DNA from: Treponema sp.
GTDB taxonomy: Bacteria; Spirochaetota; Spirochaetia; Treponematales; Breznakiellaceae
Reading direction: 5' to 3'
Assembly: GCA_031263435.1 (NCBI GenBank)
Contig: JAISFT010000194.1
Location: 1 to 5,662, forward strand
Length of the DNA: 5,662 bases
The position numbers and the translations under genes are program-made. Shown here piece by piece: positions 1-5,662 of this stretch (within the stretch, counting starts at the first letter, position 1; the number at the start of each line of letters is the position of its first letter). The notes below the pieces were generated by a model that worked only from the letters and a program-made list of their open reading frames with translations, had not been told where the DNA came from and searched no databases.

Positions 1-182
1 TAATAATTATTAAGGGAACTATGGATGTGCGGGGTGTTTGTAACGAAATAAGTGCGCTAACTGCCACGACATCCTCCCCTGTGTATTCCCGTTCTTCCAG
101 AAAAAATCGGTGAAATTTCCTATACTTTATTAAGATACCACAAGGAAAAATAAAGATCAACACAAAATTGTAATAAACGCAT

Positions 183-752
183 GTGATGCGGGGATCTTTA
201 TGCAAAAAATCCCCCTCCCTCATCATCGAAAAAAACATTGCCCGCATCCTTAAACACATCAACGTCTTCGAGTACAAAAGTCCCCATGATTACATCTCCC
301 TCCACAGCTTCCACAAGACCCTCGCCTATACGTTTCTCTATGCTTCATTGAACAAGGTTGTCCTTAAAGATATGACGGTGAGTATCATCGGGAGCCGTTA
401 TCCGGGGAAGCTGTTCAAGGAGCTTAAGGGGGAGGGTTATGGGAGGGTGGTAGTGCGGGAACGGGGCAGGGTGGGAGCGTATTTGTATACGGTGGTGGAG
501 AGCAATTCGGGAGCGTTGAGGGAGGTGGTAGAGATGGGGAAGAAGAAGCTGACCTTACGGGAGGTCCTGGAGGAGTCCGGGCTGACGGCCGAATGGGAGG
601 AGCGGGGGAAGATCCAGGGTGAGGCTCTGGGCAAGGTCCAGGGTGAAAGGACTGCCTGGGGAAAGGCCATTAATCTTTTGAAGCAGGGCTACACGGTGGA
701 GCAGCTTGAGCAGATGGACCCGGTTGATTCCCCGCTGCCGACAAATCCTTAA
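183..752 (+). pseudogene. Remnant of a PD-(D/E)XK (Rpn-like) family protein, probably truncated
   Basis: The 189-residue frame has an N-terminal block with an FEYKSP motif (Glu30-x-Lys32), which resembles the E-x-K part of a PD-(D/E)XK nuclease core. It continues with a conserved-looking stretch ending around SRYPGKLF (residues 71-78). The C-terminal third is charged and has repeated GK-x-QGE units (about 142-155) and an LLKQGYTVEQLEQM end, a style typical of Rpn/transposase-like nuclease families. An in-frame stop at 174-176 prevents upstream extension. The GTG (183) and ATG (186) starts lack a convincing ribosome binding site, and the N-terminal part that should carry the first catalytic Asp is missing. 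The segment after about residue 86 seems to jump directly to the C-terminal region, which suggests an internal deletion; that judgement relies on recalled family architecture. It could instead be a short intact paralogue. The family assignment is moderate and pseudogene status is inferred. Confidence 0.5.
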
Positions 753-797
753 CGGCCCTTGATGTCTCGTACATGAGTAAGAGCAGATACCGGGCCC

Positions 798-812
798 TGG
801 TGCCTGACACCA
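798..812. repeat. REP-like palindrome
   Basis: TGGTG and CACCA (5-bp arms) flank CCTGA. From memory, GGTGCCTGACACC-type palindromes recur between genes in several bacterial phyla and may be linked to REP-type elements; this is not verified here. It lies 46 bases after the stop of the remnant gene and just before a cluster of hairpins. Confidence 0.4.
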
Positions 813-830
813 AACTACTGCGGGGGCGTT

Positions 831-849
831 GCGGGGGCAGGGCCCCCGC
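831..849. repeat. Perfect GC-rich hairpin
   Basis: GCGGGGGC and GCCCCCGC form a perfect 8-bp stem around a 3-base loop. No T-run follows, so it is not a standard intrinsic terminator. It directly abuts the left end of structured repeat copy 1 and may be part of it, although no equivalent is seen beside copies 2 and 3. Confidence 0.55.
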
Positions 850-850
850 T

Positions 851-975
851 GGGGGGGTAGCGGAACAAAAACCCTGACGGGTTTTTGTTTTCGGAGTTTG
901 GGGCTTTGCCCCAAACTCCACAACTGCCAAAGCAGGGGTTTTTGTGGAGCGAGGGGGGGGCTCCCCCCTCCAAAA
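851..975 (+). repeat. Structured repeat, copy 1
   Basis: This element starts GGGGGGGTAGCGGAA and ends CCAAAA. It contains, in order: a perfect 11-bp hairpin (864-874 with 879-889, loop TGAC); a perfect 12-bp palindrome (893-904 with 908-919, loop TTT); and a third hairpin (916-923 with 942-949) enclosing a small CTGC/GCAG stem. Bases 888-922 are identical over 35 bases to the reverse complement of 4834-4868 in copy 2. Flanking arms differ in sequence between copies but keep their pairing. It occupies the space between the nuclease-like remnant and the helicase gene. It could be a mobile REP/MITE-like repeat, a terminator-bearing spacer or a structured RNA. The repeat itself is directly visible; its role is unknown. 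Confidence 0.8.
864..891. terminator. Possible bidirectional intrinsic terminator inside repeat copy 1
   Basis: AACAAAAACCC pairs with GGGTTTTTGTT around a TGAC loop and is followed by more T residues. Read on either strand, this gives a short GC-containing stem next to a T-rich tract, as in intrinsic terminators. The GC part is only three base pairs, so efficiency would be modest. It could end transcription from the upstream remnant gene. Confidence 0.3.
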
Positions 976-1010
976 CTTGAGGATTATCTGTTTTCCTGCG
1001 CCTTCACCTA

Positions 1011-1046
1011 TTCATAATCAGGAAAAACCTATATAAGTGTTACAAT
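1011..1046 (+). promoter_or_regulatory. Putative helicase promoter
   Basis: The AT-rich stretch just before the helicase has two -10-like hexamers: TATAAG (1032-1037), with TTCATA 15 bases upstream, and TACAAT (1041-1046), which has no clear -35. Use of TACAAT would place the transcription start almost on the ATG at 1052. No Shine-Dalgarno sequence is visible. This is a pattern match only. Confidence 0.3.
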
Positions 1047-1051
1047 AAGAT

Positions 1052-3076
1052 ATGGAGTTCAAAGAATTGAATCTGCACCCCGACCTGCAGCGGGGTATCG
1101 CAGAAGCGGGCTATGTTGCCTGCATGCCCGTTCAGGAGCAGGTCCTTGCCAATGCGTTTGGCGGTCAGGACCTGTACGTCCAGTCCCAGACAGGAACCGG
1201 GAAAACCGCCGCTTTTCTGGTAGTTATTTACCAGCGTCTTCTTACGGAGGACCTTTTGGCGGGTAAAAAGGCCATTATCATGGTTCCGACACGGGAATTG
1301 GCGGTCCAGGTTGAGGAAGAGGCCAAGGTTCTGGGGAAGTACCTGCCTTTTAAGGCCGGTAGTTTCTACGGCGGTGTGGGTTATGCCCAGCAGTTGCAGA
1401 TGCTCCGGGAAAATGTGCAGATCCTGGTGGGGACGCCGGGGCGGGTTCTGGACCTGAACAAGTCCGGCAGGATGAATCTGATGGATATTGGCTTCCTGGT
1501 GCTGGACGAAGCGGACCGGATGTTCGATATGGGTTTTTACCCGGATTTGCGGAAGCTTATCAAGGTGGTACCTCCGGCGGACCGGCGGCAGACTATGTTG
1601 TTCAGCGCTACGCTTAACGCGTGGGTAAAGAACCTGGCCTGGGAATATACGAAAAATCCCTATGAAATTGAAATTGCGCCGGAGACTGTTACGGTGGAAG
1701 AGGTTGATCAGCTTCTGTACCATGTGCCTTCGGCAGACAAGATGCGGCTCCTCCTGGGAATTCTGGAACGGGAAAAGCCGGAAAGCGCTGTTGTTTTCTG
1801 CAATACCAAGCGTTACACCGAAATTGTGGCAAAGCGTCTGCGGATGAACGGCTATGAGTGCGAATTTATCATTGGCGATCTGCCCCAGGCCAGGCGGCTC
1901 AAGGTTATTGACGATGTAAAGGCGGGGAAAATCCGTTATCTGGTGGCCACCGATGTGGCCGCCCGGGGGCTCGATATCGAGGGCCTTGCGATGGTGCTTA
2001 ACTACGACCTGCCGGTAGAATCTGAAAATTATGTCCACCGCATTGGCCGTACTGCCCGGGCGGGGAAAACGGGCAAGGCTATTACGCTGGCCAGTGAGCA
2101 GGACGTGTATGAACTGCCGGATATCGAAAAGTACATTGGCAAGAAGATCCCCTCATTTATTGCGGGGGAAGATCTGTACGCTGAAGACAAGAGCGGGGGG
2201 CTGCGGATCCGGTCTGAATTTTCAGGGTCCGATTCCTCGGGTTCTAGGTTCCCGGGGTCCAAATCTTCGGGGGGCGGATTCTTCAGGAAGCGGGACGGCA
2301 GCGACAGACGGCAGGAAGGGGGCCGGAACGACCGGGGAGAACGGAACCGCCATACCGGCGGCCGGTCCCGGGGCAATGCTGCAAGCGGAGACCGGCGGCC
2401 GGCCGAACATGGCGGCCGGGACAGGGGCCAGATCCGGCAGTTCGAAGGGGCGGACAAGGGCTTTGCCGGGGGAGGGCCCAAACCCGGCGCCGAAGCGGGG
2501 GATCTTACCAAGCTGTCCTTTGAGGAGCGGATGACCTATTACCGGCAGAAGTACCAGGGACAGGCCGGCGGCCCGGAGGACTCTTCCCCGCAGACGCAGA
2601 CGCCCCCGGACCCGCAGACCGGCCGGCCCCAGGGCAAGGGCAGGAAAGACCGGAACCGCCGGGGCGGGGACCGCCGCAAAAGCCCCGGGACCGGAGGGTC
2701 CCGGAGCGGATCCACACAGGGCGCCGCCGGGCACGGCGGCGCCGGATACGGCGCAGCGTTGGAAGGCGGCGCTTCCCGGCAAGACATACCGGGCGGCGCC
2801 TTATCAGGCGGCGGCAAACCGGCGGAAGGCCGCCCCCGGAATGACGGCGGAAAAACAAGCGGCCGCAAACAGGGCCCCCGGGGAAACCGGGGCGGTATGG
2901 CCGCGGGAAGCCGCGGGCCGGGGAACGGCGGCCGGCAAGACAGCGGCCGGACTGCCCGGCAGGACCGGCAGAATCAGGAAGCCGCGGGCCGGGAAAAACC
3001 GGCCGATAAGACGGCGGCCGGCCCCCGCAAGGGAATTCTTGGCAAGTTGCTTTCGGTTTTTAAGCGGGAAAAATGA
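1052..3076 (+). CDS. DEAD-box ATP-dependent RNA helicase with long Gly/Arg-rich tail
   Basis: This is a 674-residue cytoplasmic helicase expected to unwind or remodel RNA using ATP. Its motifs are in order: a Q-motif region ending PVQEQ (26-30), motif I SQTGTGKT (45-52), Ia PTRELA (79-84), Ib TPGR (128-131), II DEAD (152-155), III SAT (185-187), IV VVFCNT (247-252), V ATDVAARGLDI (299-309) and VI HRIGRTAR (329-336). The two RecA-like domains end near residue 375. The remaining 300 residues are low-complexity, rich in Gly, Arg, Asp and Ser, interrupted by a more ordered-looking LSFEERMTYYRQKY block (488-501) and closed by a basic GILGKLLSVFKREK end. That tail probably binds RNA or partner proteins. 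The ATG at 1052 is chosen because the Q-motif region follows at once; there is no clear ribosome binding site. It belongs to the RhlE/CshA/DeaD group, but the exact subfamily cannot be fixed. The gene converges on the VanZ gene. Confidence 0.95.
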   Translation: MEFKELNLHPDLQRGIAEAGYVACMPVQEQVLANAFGGQDLYVQSQTGTGKTAAFLVVIYQRLLTEDLLAGKKAIIMVPTRELAVQVEEEAKVLGKYLPFKAGSFYGGVGYAQQLQMLRENVQILVGTPGRVLDLNKSGRMNLMDIGFLVLDEADRMFDMGFYPDLRKLIKVVPPADRRQTMLFSATLNAWVKNLAWEYTKNPYEIEIAPETVTVEEVDQLLYHVPSADKMRLLLGILEREKPESAVVFCNTKRYTEIVAKRLRMNGYECEFIIGDLPQARRLKVIDDVKAGKIRYLVATDVAARGLDIEGLAMVLNYDLPVESENYVHRIGRTARAGKTGKAITLASEQDVYELPDIEKYIGKKIPSFIAGEDLYAEDKSGGLRIRSEFSGSDSSGSRFPGSKSSGGGFFRKRDGSDRRQEGGRNDRGERNRHTGGRSRGNAASGDRRPAEHGGRDRGQIRQFEGADKGFAGGGPKPGAEAGDLTKLSFEERMTYYRQKYQGQAGGPEDSSPQTQTPPDPQTGRPQGKGRKDRNRRGGDRRKSPGTGGSRSGSTQGAAGHGGAGYGAALEGGASRQDIPGGALSGGGKPAEGRPRNDGGKTSGRKQGPRGNRGGMAAGSRGPGNGGRQDSGRTARQDRQNQEAAGREKPADKTAAGPRKGILGKLLSVFKREK

Positions 3077-3094
3077 AGGGCCCCGCCGCAGGCC

Positions 3095-3125
3095 GCTAAA
3101 CTTGACCCACAGAACAGCGTGTTCC
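3095..3125 (+). repeat. Solo copy of the MITE-like terminal repeat
   Basis: Thirty of 31 bases match 5070-5100, starting GCTAAACTTGACCCACAG and ending GTGTTCC. The matching sequence at 5070 is the left end of an element with inverted ends, but no right end is seen near this copy. It sits in the 61-base gap between the convergent helicase and VanZ genes. It may be a remnant of a deleted insertion or an independent repeat. Confidence 0.8.
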
Positions 3126-3137
3126 GGCAGGGCAGCT

Positions 3138-3578
3138 TTAAGCGGAGCGCCGCCGGCCTTTGATCAGGATTAGCTTTACCACCACAACAGCGGCAACCGC
3201 CCCCAGCGTGTCAAAAAGCCAGTCCGCCGCATTGCAATCCCTCCCCGGAACAAAATATTGATGCACCTCGTCAATAACGCCGTAGAGCGACCCCAGGGCG
3301 GCAACAATAACCGGGATCCGAAGGCCGGGACGCCGCCAGGTTTCCCGGGGAAACCACAGGGCGATGGCAACGCCCAGAACAAGATACGCCAGGAAATGCT
3401 GGAATTTATCAAAGCCAAAAATCCCCTTGGGCTGGGGCAGTATCGACTGGGACGAAAGAAACCAAATCCCCGCGGCCGTCACCGGGGCGGGCAGTCTTAA
3501 GGCCAGTCTGAATAGTGTATTAATAGGATCCTCCCTACCGGCCTGCTCAAATAACCGTGAGTTCCCTGGGGAAGGCAT
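3138..3578 (-). CDS. VanZ-like family membrane protein
   Basis: Using the ATG at 3578, this is a 146-residue protein with about four hydrophobic segments (roughly 25-42, 61-77, 87-103, 121-139). VanZ-type signatures are W39 with SSQ (42-44), DKFQHF (57-62), DEVHQYFVPGR (103-113) and D119-W-x-x-D123-x-x-G126. The family is named after a teicoplanin-resistance protein, but most chromosomal members have no known role; no resistance is implied here. The first 18 or so residues overlap the peptidase 3' end in another frame and look unlike the family. A strong GGGAGGA (3535-3529) lies just before an in-frame ATT at 3524, so translation may really begin there, giving about 128 residues. An in-frame TTG at 3614 is a third option. 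The gene is downstream of and probably co-transcribed with the peptidase. Confidence 0.85.
   Translation of the reverse strand: MPSPGNSRLFEQAGREDPINTLFRLALRLPAPVTAAGIWFLSSQSILPQPKGIFGFDKFQHFLAYLVLGVAIALWFPRETWRRPGLRIPVIVAALGSLYGVIDEVHQYFVPGRDCNAADWLFDTLGAVAAVVVVKLILIKGRRRSA
3529..3535 (-). promoter_or_regulatory. Shine-Dalgarno site for the VanZ-like gene
   Basis: The minus strand reads GGGAGGA, the best ribosome binding match near this gene. It lies 12 bases past the peptidase stop and five bases (counting from GGGAGG) before an ATT codon at 3524. No ATG, GTG or TTG lies at suitable spacing in the VanZ frame. It therefore argues for a shorter VanZ protein than the ATG at 3578 would give. 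Confidence 0.5.
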
Positions 3579-4683
3579 GCAGCGGCTCAGGTCCGTCCGG
3601 GCCGATGGCCACAAGGTTTTCTATCCGTACCCCCACCCGGCCGCTCAGGTAGATCCCCGGTTCAATAGAGAACACCATCCCCGGGGCAATGGGGGTAGTT
3701 TCCCCCCTGGACGCAGAGGCCCCCTCGTGGGTATCGATCCCCAGGCCGTGGCCGGTACGGTGGGTAAAGCAGGGCCCATAGCCGGCCTTTTCGATAACCT
3801 GCCGGGCCGCCAGGTCCACATCCCCCAGGACATTCCCGGGCCGGGCAGCGGCCTCCGCGGCCAGATGGGCTTCCAGAACGATGTTGTAGATCTTCTCAAA
3901 TTCCGCGCCGGGCCTGCCAAAATGGAAGGTCCTGGTACAGTCCGTGTTGTAACCCTCCAGACGGCCGCCAAAATCCACCAGAAGCCCCTTCCCGTCTTCG
4001 ATAAGCGTCTGCCCGGTAACGTGGTGGGGCACCGCCCCGTTGGCCCCCACAGCCACAATCGCATCCCAGGCCCTAACCCCGCCGGCATCCAGTTCCGCGG
4101 CCAGCACATCGCGGAATTGGGCCTCCGTCTTACCCAGCCAGTACCTGCCCCTGCCGATGACAGCAGCCAGGGCCCGATCCGACACCCTGCTCGCCTGCCG
4201 GATAAGATCAAGCTCCGCCGGATCCTTGCAGAGACGCAGAGGGTCGGTCAGGACAGAACCCAGCGCAAAACTGCTACGGGGAAACCGTTCCGCCAGAGGC
4301 AGGGAAAAAAACGCAGGCAGATGGGGCTCCAGGGCAATACGGTTTACATCCCAGTTCCGCCGTTCAATTTCCCGCGCCAAAAGGGCAAACGGGTCCTCCC
4401 CGTCCTGCCAGTACACCAGCTCATCCACCGGAAGCCCCGCCACCTGATCCCTGTAAAGCGCATTCGCCAGCACAAAGGCCCCGGCCCCGCGGACCCCCTG
4501 CGCGGCCCCGCCTTCCGCAGATCCGGGCAGAACCAGCAGCAGCAGCCGCTCATCACCATGCACCGCATAACCGGTAAGGTAAAACAGGTTAGAAGAAGGC
4601 CCGGCCAAAAAAAGACCAATCCCCCGCTTTTTCATTTCCCCCTGTACCCTGTCCATCCGGGTACGAAAAACCGTATTGTTCAT
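3547..4683 (-). CDS. M24 family metallopeptidase, Xaa-Pro aminopeptidase-like
   Basis: This 378-residue protein has an N-terminal creatinase/prolidase-like domain (about 1-145, including NLFYLTGY near residue 32) and a C-terminal pita-bread metallopeptidase domain. The expected dinuclear metal ligands are present: D237 in VDFG, D248 in NTDCTRTF, H312 in TGHGLGIDTHE, E341 in SIEPGIY and E355 in RIEN. Catalytic-type histidines lie in PHH (220-221) and THE (319). Such enzymes remove an N-terminal residue preceding proline, or split X-Pro dipeptides, in the cytoplasm; the exact substrate cannot be told from sequence. The ATG at 4683 was chosen; an in-frame TTG at 4701 would add six residues, and neither has a strong ribosome binding site. 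The stop is 22 bases before the candidate ATT start of the VanZ-like gene, so the two likely form an operon. No key residue is missing. Confidence 0.93.
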   Translation of the reverse strand: MNNTVFRTRMDRVQGEMKKRGIGLFLAGPSSNLFYLTGYAVHGDERLLLLVLPGSAEGGAAQGVRGAGAFVLANALYRDQVAGLPVDELVYWQDGEDPFALLAREIERRNWDVNRIALEPHLPAFFSLPLAERFPRSSFALGSVLTDPLRLCKDPAELDLIRQASRVSDRALAAVIGRGRYWLGKTEAQFRDVLAAELDAGGVRAWDAIVAVGANGAVPHHVTGQTLIEDGKGLLVDFGGRLEGYNTDCTRTFHFGRPGAEFEKIYNIVLEAHLAAEAAARPGNVLGDVDLAARQVIEKAGYGPCFTHRTGHGLGIDTHEGASASRGETTPIAPGMVFSIEPGIYLSGRVGVRIENLVAIGPDGPEPLHAFPRELTVI

Positions 4684-4710
4684 ACCCAAAAATATCCGCA
4701 ATGGCCCTGC

Positions 4711-4724
4711 TTGTGCTAGTACAA
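4711..4724. promoter_or_regulatory. Imperfect dyad upstream of the peptidase gene
   Basis: TTGTGCTAGTACAA has the form TTGT-n-CTAG-n-ACAA. It lies 28 bases upstream of the peptidase ATG, where an operator might be expected, and on the minus strand includes TACTAG, a poor -10 match. A chance occurrence is quite possible. Confidence 0.2.
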
Positions 4725-4782
4725 AAGGAGGGGGAGCACCGTTGTTTTCAACGTATCAAAAAGTTCTGAACGATGATAAACC

Positions 4783-4907
4783 TTTTGGCGGGCTGCTCCC
4801 CCCCGCTCCATAAAAACACTTGCCTTTTTCCGGTGTGGAGTTTGGGGCAAAGCCCCAAACTCCGAAAATAACAAACACGCAAGTGTTTGTTATTCCGCTT
4901 CCCCCAC
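4783..4907 (-). repeat. Structured repeat, copy 2
   Basis: Read on the minus strand, this copy begins GTGGGGGAAGCGGAA and ends CCAAAA, like copy 1. It contains the same 12-bp palindrome (4837-4848 with 4852-4863) within a 35-base identical segment. Its variable hairpin is a perfect 12-bp stem (4867-4878 with 4883-4894, plus-strand loop GCAA). The arms are AC-rich where copy 1 has A5C3, yet pairing is complete. Bases 4814-4823 (AAACACTTGC) are also perfectly complementary to 4879-4888, giving an alternative fold. It lies about 100 bases upstream of the peptidase start, oriented towards that gene. Confidence 0.8.
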
Positions 4908-4987
4908 TTGTTTTCTCCAGGCATACAACCCCTTAATTTGTTGACAATGGAAGCCCCCAGCGGCTTTTGCCTTTACCAGGCGGCGCC

Positions 4988-5069
4988 GGGGGGGTAGGCC
5001 AAGACCCCGCAACTGCGTAAAACAACGGTTTACGCAGTGAGGAGGCTTGGCCGCAGGGGGGGCCCAAAA
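4988..5069 (+). repeat. Structured repeat, copy 3 (short form)
   Basis: It starts GGGGGGGTAGGCCAAG, close to copy 1, and ends CCCAAAA like the others. It lacks the 12-bp palindrome. A perfect 10-bp hairpin (5012-5021 with 5029-5038) sits inside an outer 7-bp stem, GGCCAAG (4997-5003) with CTTGGCC (5046-5052). The stretch from 5010 to 5042 aligns loosely with 922-952 of copy 1 (CAACTGC, then AAA, GGTTT, GAGG). Membership in the same family rests on shared ends and layout, so it is less certain than copies 1 and 2. Its end touches the MITE-like element. Confidence 0.55.
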
Positions 5070-5259
5070 GCTAAACTTGACCCACAGACCAGCGTGTTCC
5101 AACAGAACCGGGAAAATCCCAAAAAAACACTTGTAGAGTCTGCCTCCGCTATCTCCGATACGTGTATCTCCGATACGCTACGGCAGGGAATTCCAAAGGT
5201 TTTTCCGGTCTTTTTCCGGTTCTGTGGTACAGGTTGGAGTGGGTCAAGTCTAGCCTTTT
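5066..5259. mobile_element. MITE-like element with imperfect terminal inverted repeats
   Basis: The left end GCTAAACTTGACCCAC (5070-5085) matches the reverse complement of 5239-5254 with one mismatch. Further inward ACAGAACCGG (5102-5111) exactly matches the reverse complement of 5216-5225, and sequence between them is partly similar. This gives inverted ends of about 45-50 bp around roughly 100 bp of internal sequence. There is no transposase and no clear target duplication. A second copy of the left end lies at 3095-3125, showing the sequence is dispersed. A non-autonomous mobile repeat is the simplest reading; a large regulatory hairpin is the alternative. Confidence 0.55.
5150..5179. repeat. 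Two tandem 15-base units
   Basis: TATCTCCGATACG occurs at 5150-5162 and again at 5165-5177, a period of exactly 15 bases. It is in the central part of the MITE-like element. The period is a multiple of three, so in one frame it reads ISDT twice, but no credible gene contains it. Confidence 0.75.
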
Positions 5260-5297
5260 CTGTGGGGGAAGAAATATGCGCAAGGCAACAAAAGGTA

Positions 5298-5662
<365 letters not shown>

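Noticed and set aside
1..182. N-terminal part of the nuclease-like gene in another frame
   Set aside because: All three forward frames have stops and none encodes sequence resembling the missing domain; TATACT at 121 has no -35 partner.
829..1017. Plus-strand frame of 62 codons in repeat copy 1
   Set aside because: It is a translation of the hairpins and G-runs with no ribosome binding site.
1040..2038. Minus-strand open frame of 332 codons
   Set aside because: It is antisense to the helicase core, which has a complete set of DEAD-box motifs; the translation resembles no family.
2029..2868. Several overlapping frames on both strands across the helicase tail
   Set aside because: The GC-rich, stop-poor DNA of the Gly/Arg-rich tail opens other frames by composition alone; none has a convincing start or motif.
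3364..4719. Plus-strand open frame of 451 codons
   Set aside because: It lies antisense to the peptidase, which carries all five metal ligands in order. The plus-strand translation is Pro/Gly/Arg-rich with no family motif, as expected from GC-rich antisense DNA.
4941..4969. Promoter based on TTGACA at 4941
   Set aside because: There is no -10-like hexamer at 16-18 bases downstream and no gene directly follows.
851..5069. Integron attC-like sites
   Set aside because: The hairpins suggested folded attC sites, and some treponemes have integrons, but the paired RYYYAAC/GTTRRRY ends and cassette-gene arrangement are absent.
851..5069. CRISPR array
   Set aside because: The repeats are dispersed, in mixed orientation and not regularly spaced.

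Overview
The window looks like a spirochaete chromosome, most likely a Treponema of the termite-gut type. That guess rests on three things: the moderately GC-rich coding style, a damaged gene resembling a PD-(D/E)XK family I recall as numerous in such genomes, and intergenic DNA full of structured repeats. It comes from recall and pattern, not from a search.

Layout, left to right. Bases 1-182 are AT-rich with no supported gene. Bases 183-752 (+) hold a probable remnant of an Rpn/PD-(D/E)XK-type protein. Bases 753-1051 are a repeat cluster: a short REP-like palindrome, a GC hairpin and copy 1 of a structured repeat. Bases 1052-3076 (+) encode a complete DEAD-box RNA helicase with a long Gly/Arg-rich tail. 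It converges on a minus-strand pair, a Xaa-Pro aminopeptidase-like M24 protein (4683-3547) followed closely by a VanZ-like membrane protein (ending at 3138). The 61-base convergent gap holds one isolated copy of a terminal repeat. Bases 4684-5405 have no supported gene but hold repeat copies 2 and 3, a MITE-like element of about 194 bp, and the leader of the last gene. From 5406 (+) the first 85 codons of an ABC-F ATPase (YbiT-like) run off the right edge.

The protein genes look like housekeeping functions (RNA remodelling, peptide turnover, translation-associated ATPase) and do not form an obvious shared pathway. Only the peptidase and VanZ genes look like an operon.

The most unusual content is non-coding. 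Three related elements (851-975 +, 4783-4907 -, 4988-5069 +) share a G-run/TAG start and a CCAAAA end. Copies 1 and 2 also share an identical 35-base segment around a perfect palindrome. The hairpin arms differ in sequence between copies but stay complementary within each copy, so structure appears conserved over sequence. A second repeat family has inverted ends near 5066 and 5259 and a lone end at 3095-3125. Whether these are mobile, regulatory or both cannot be decided from this window.
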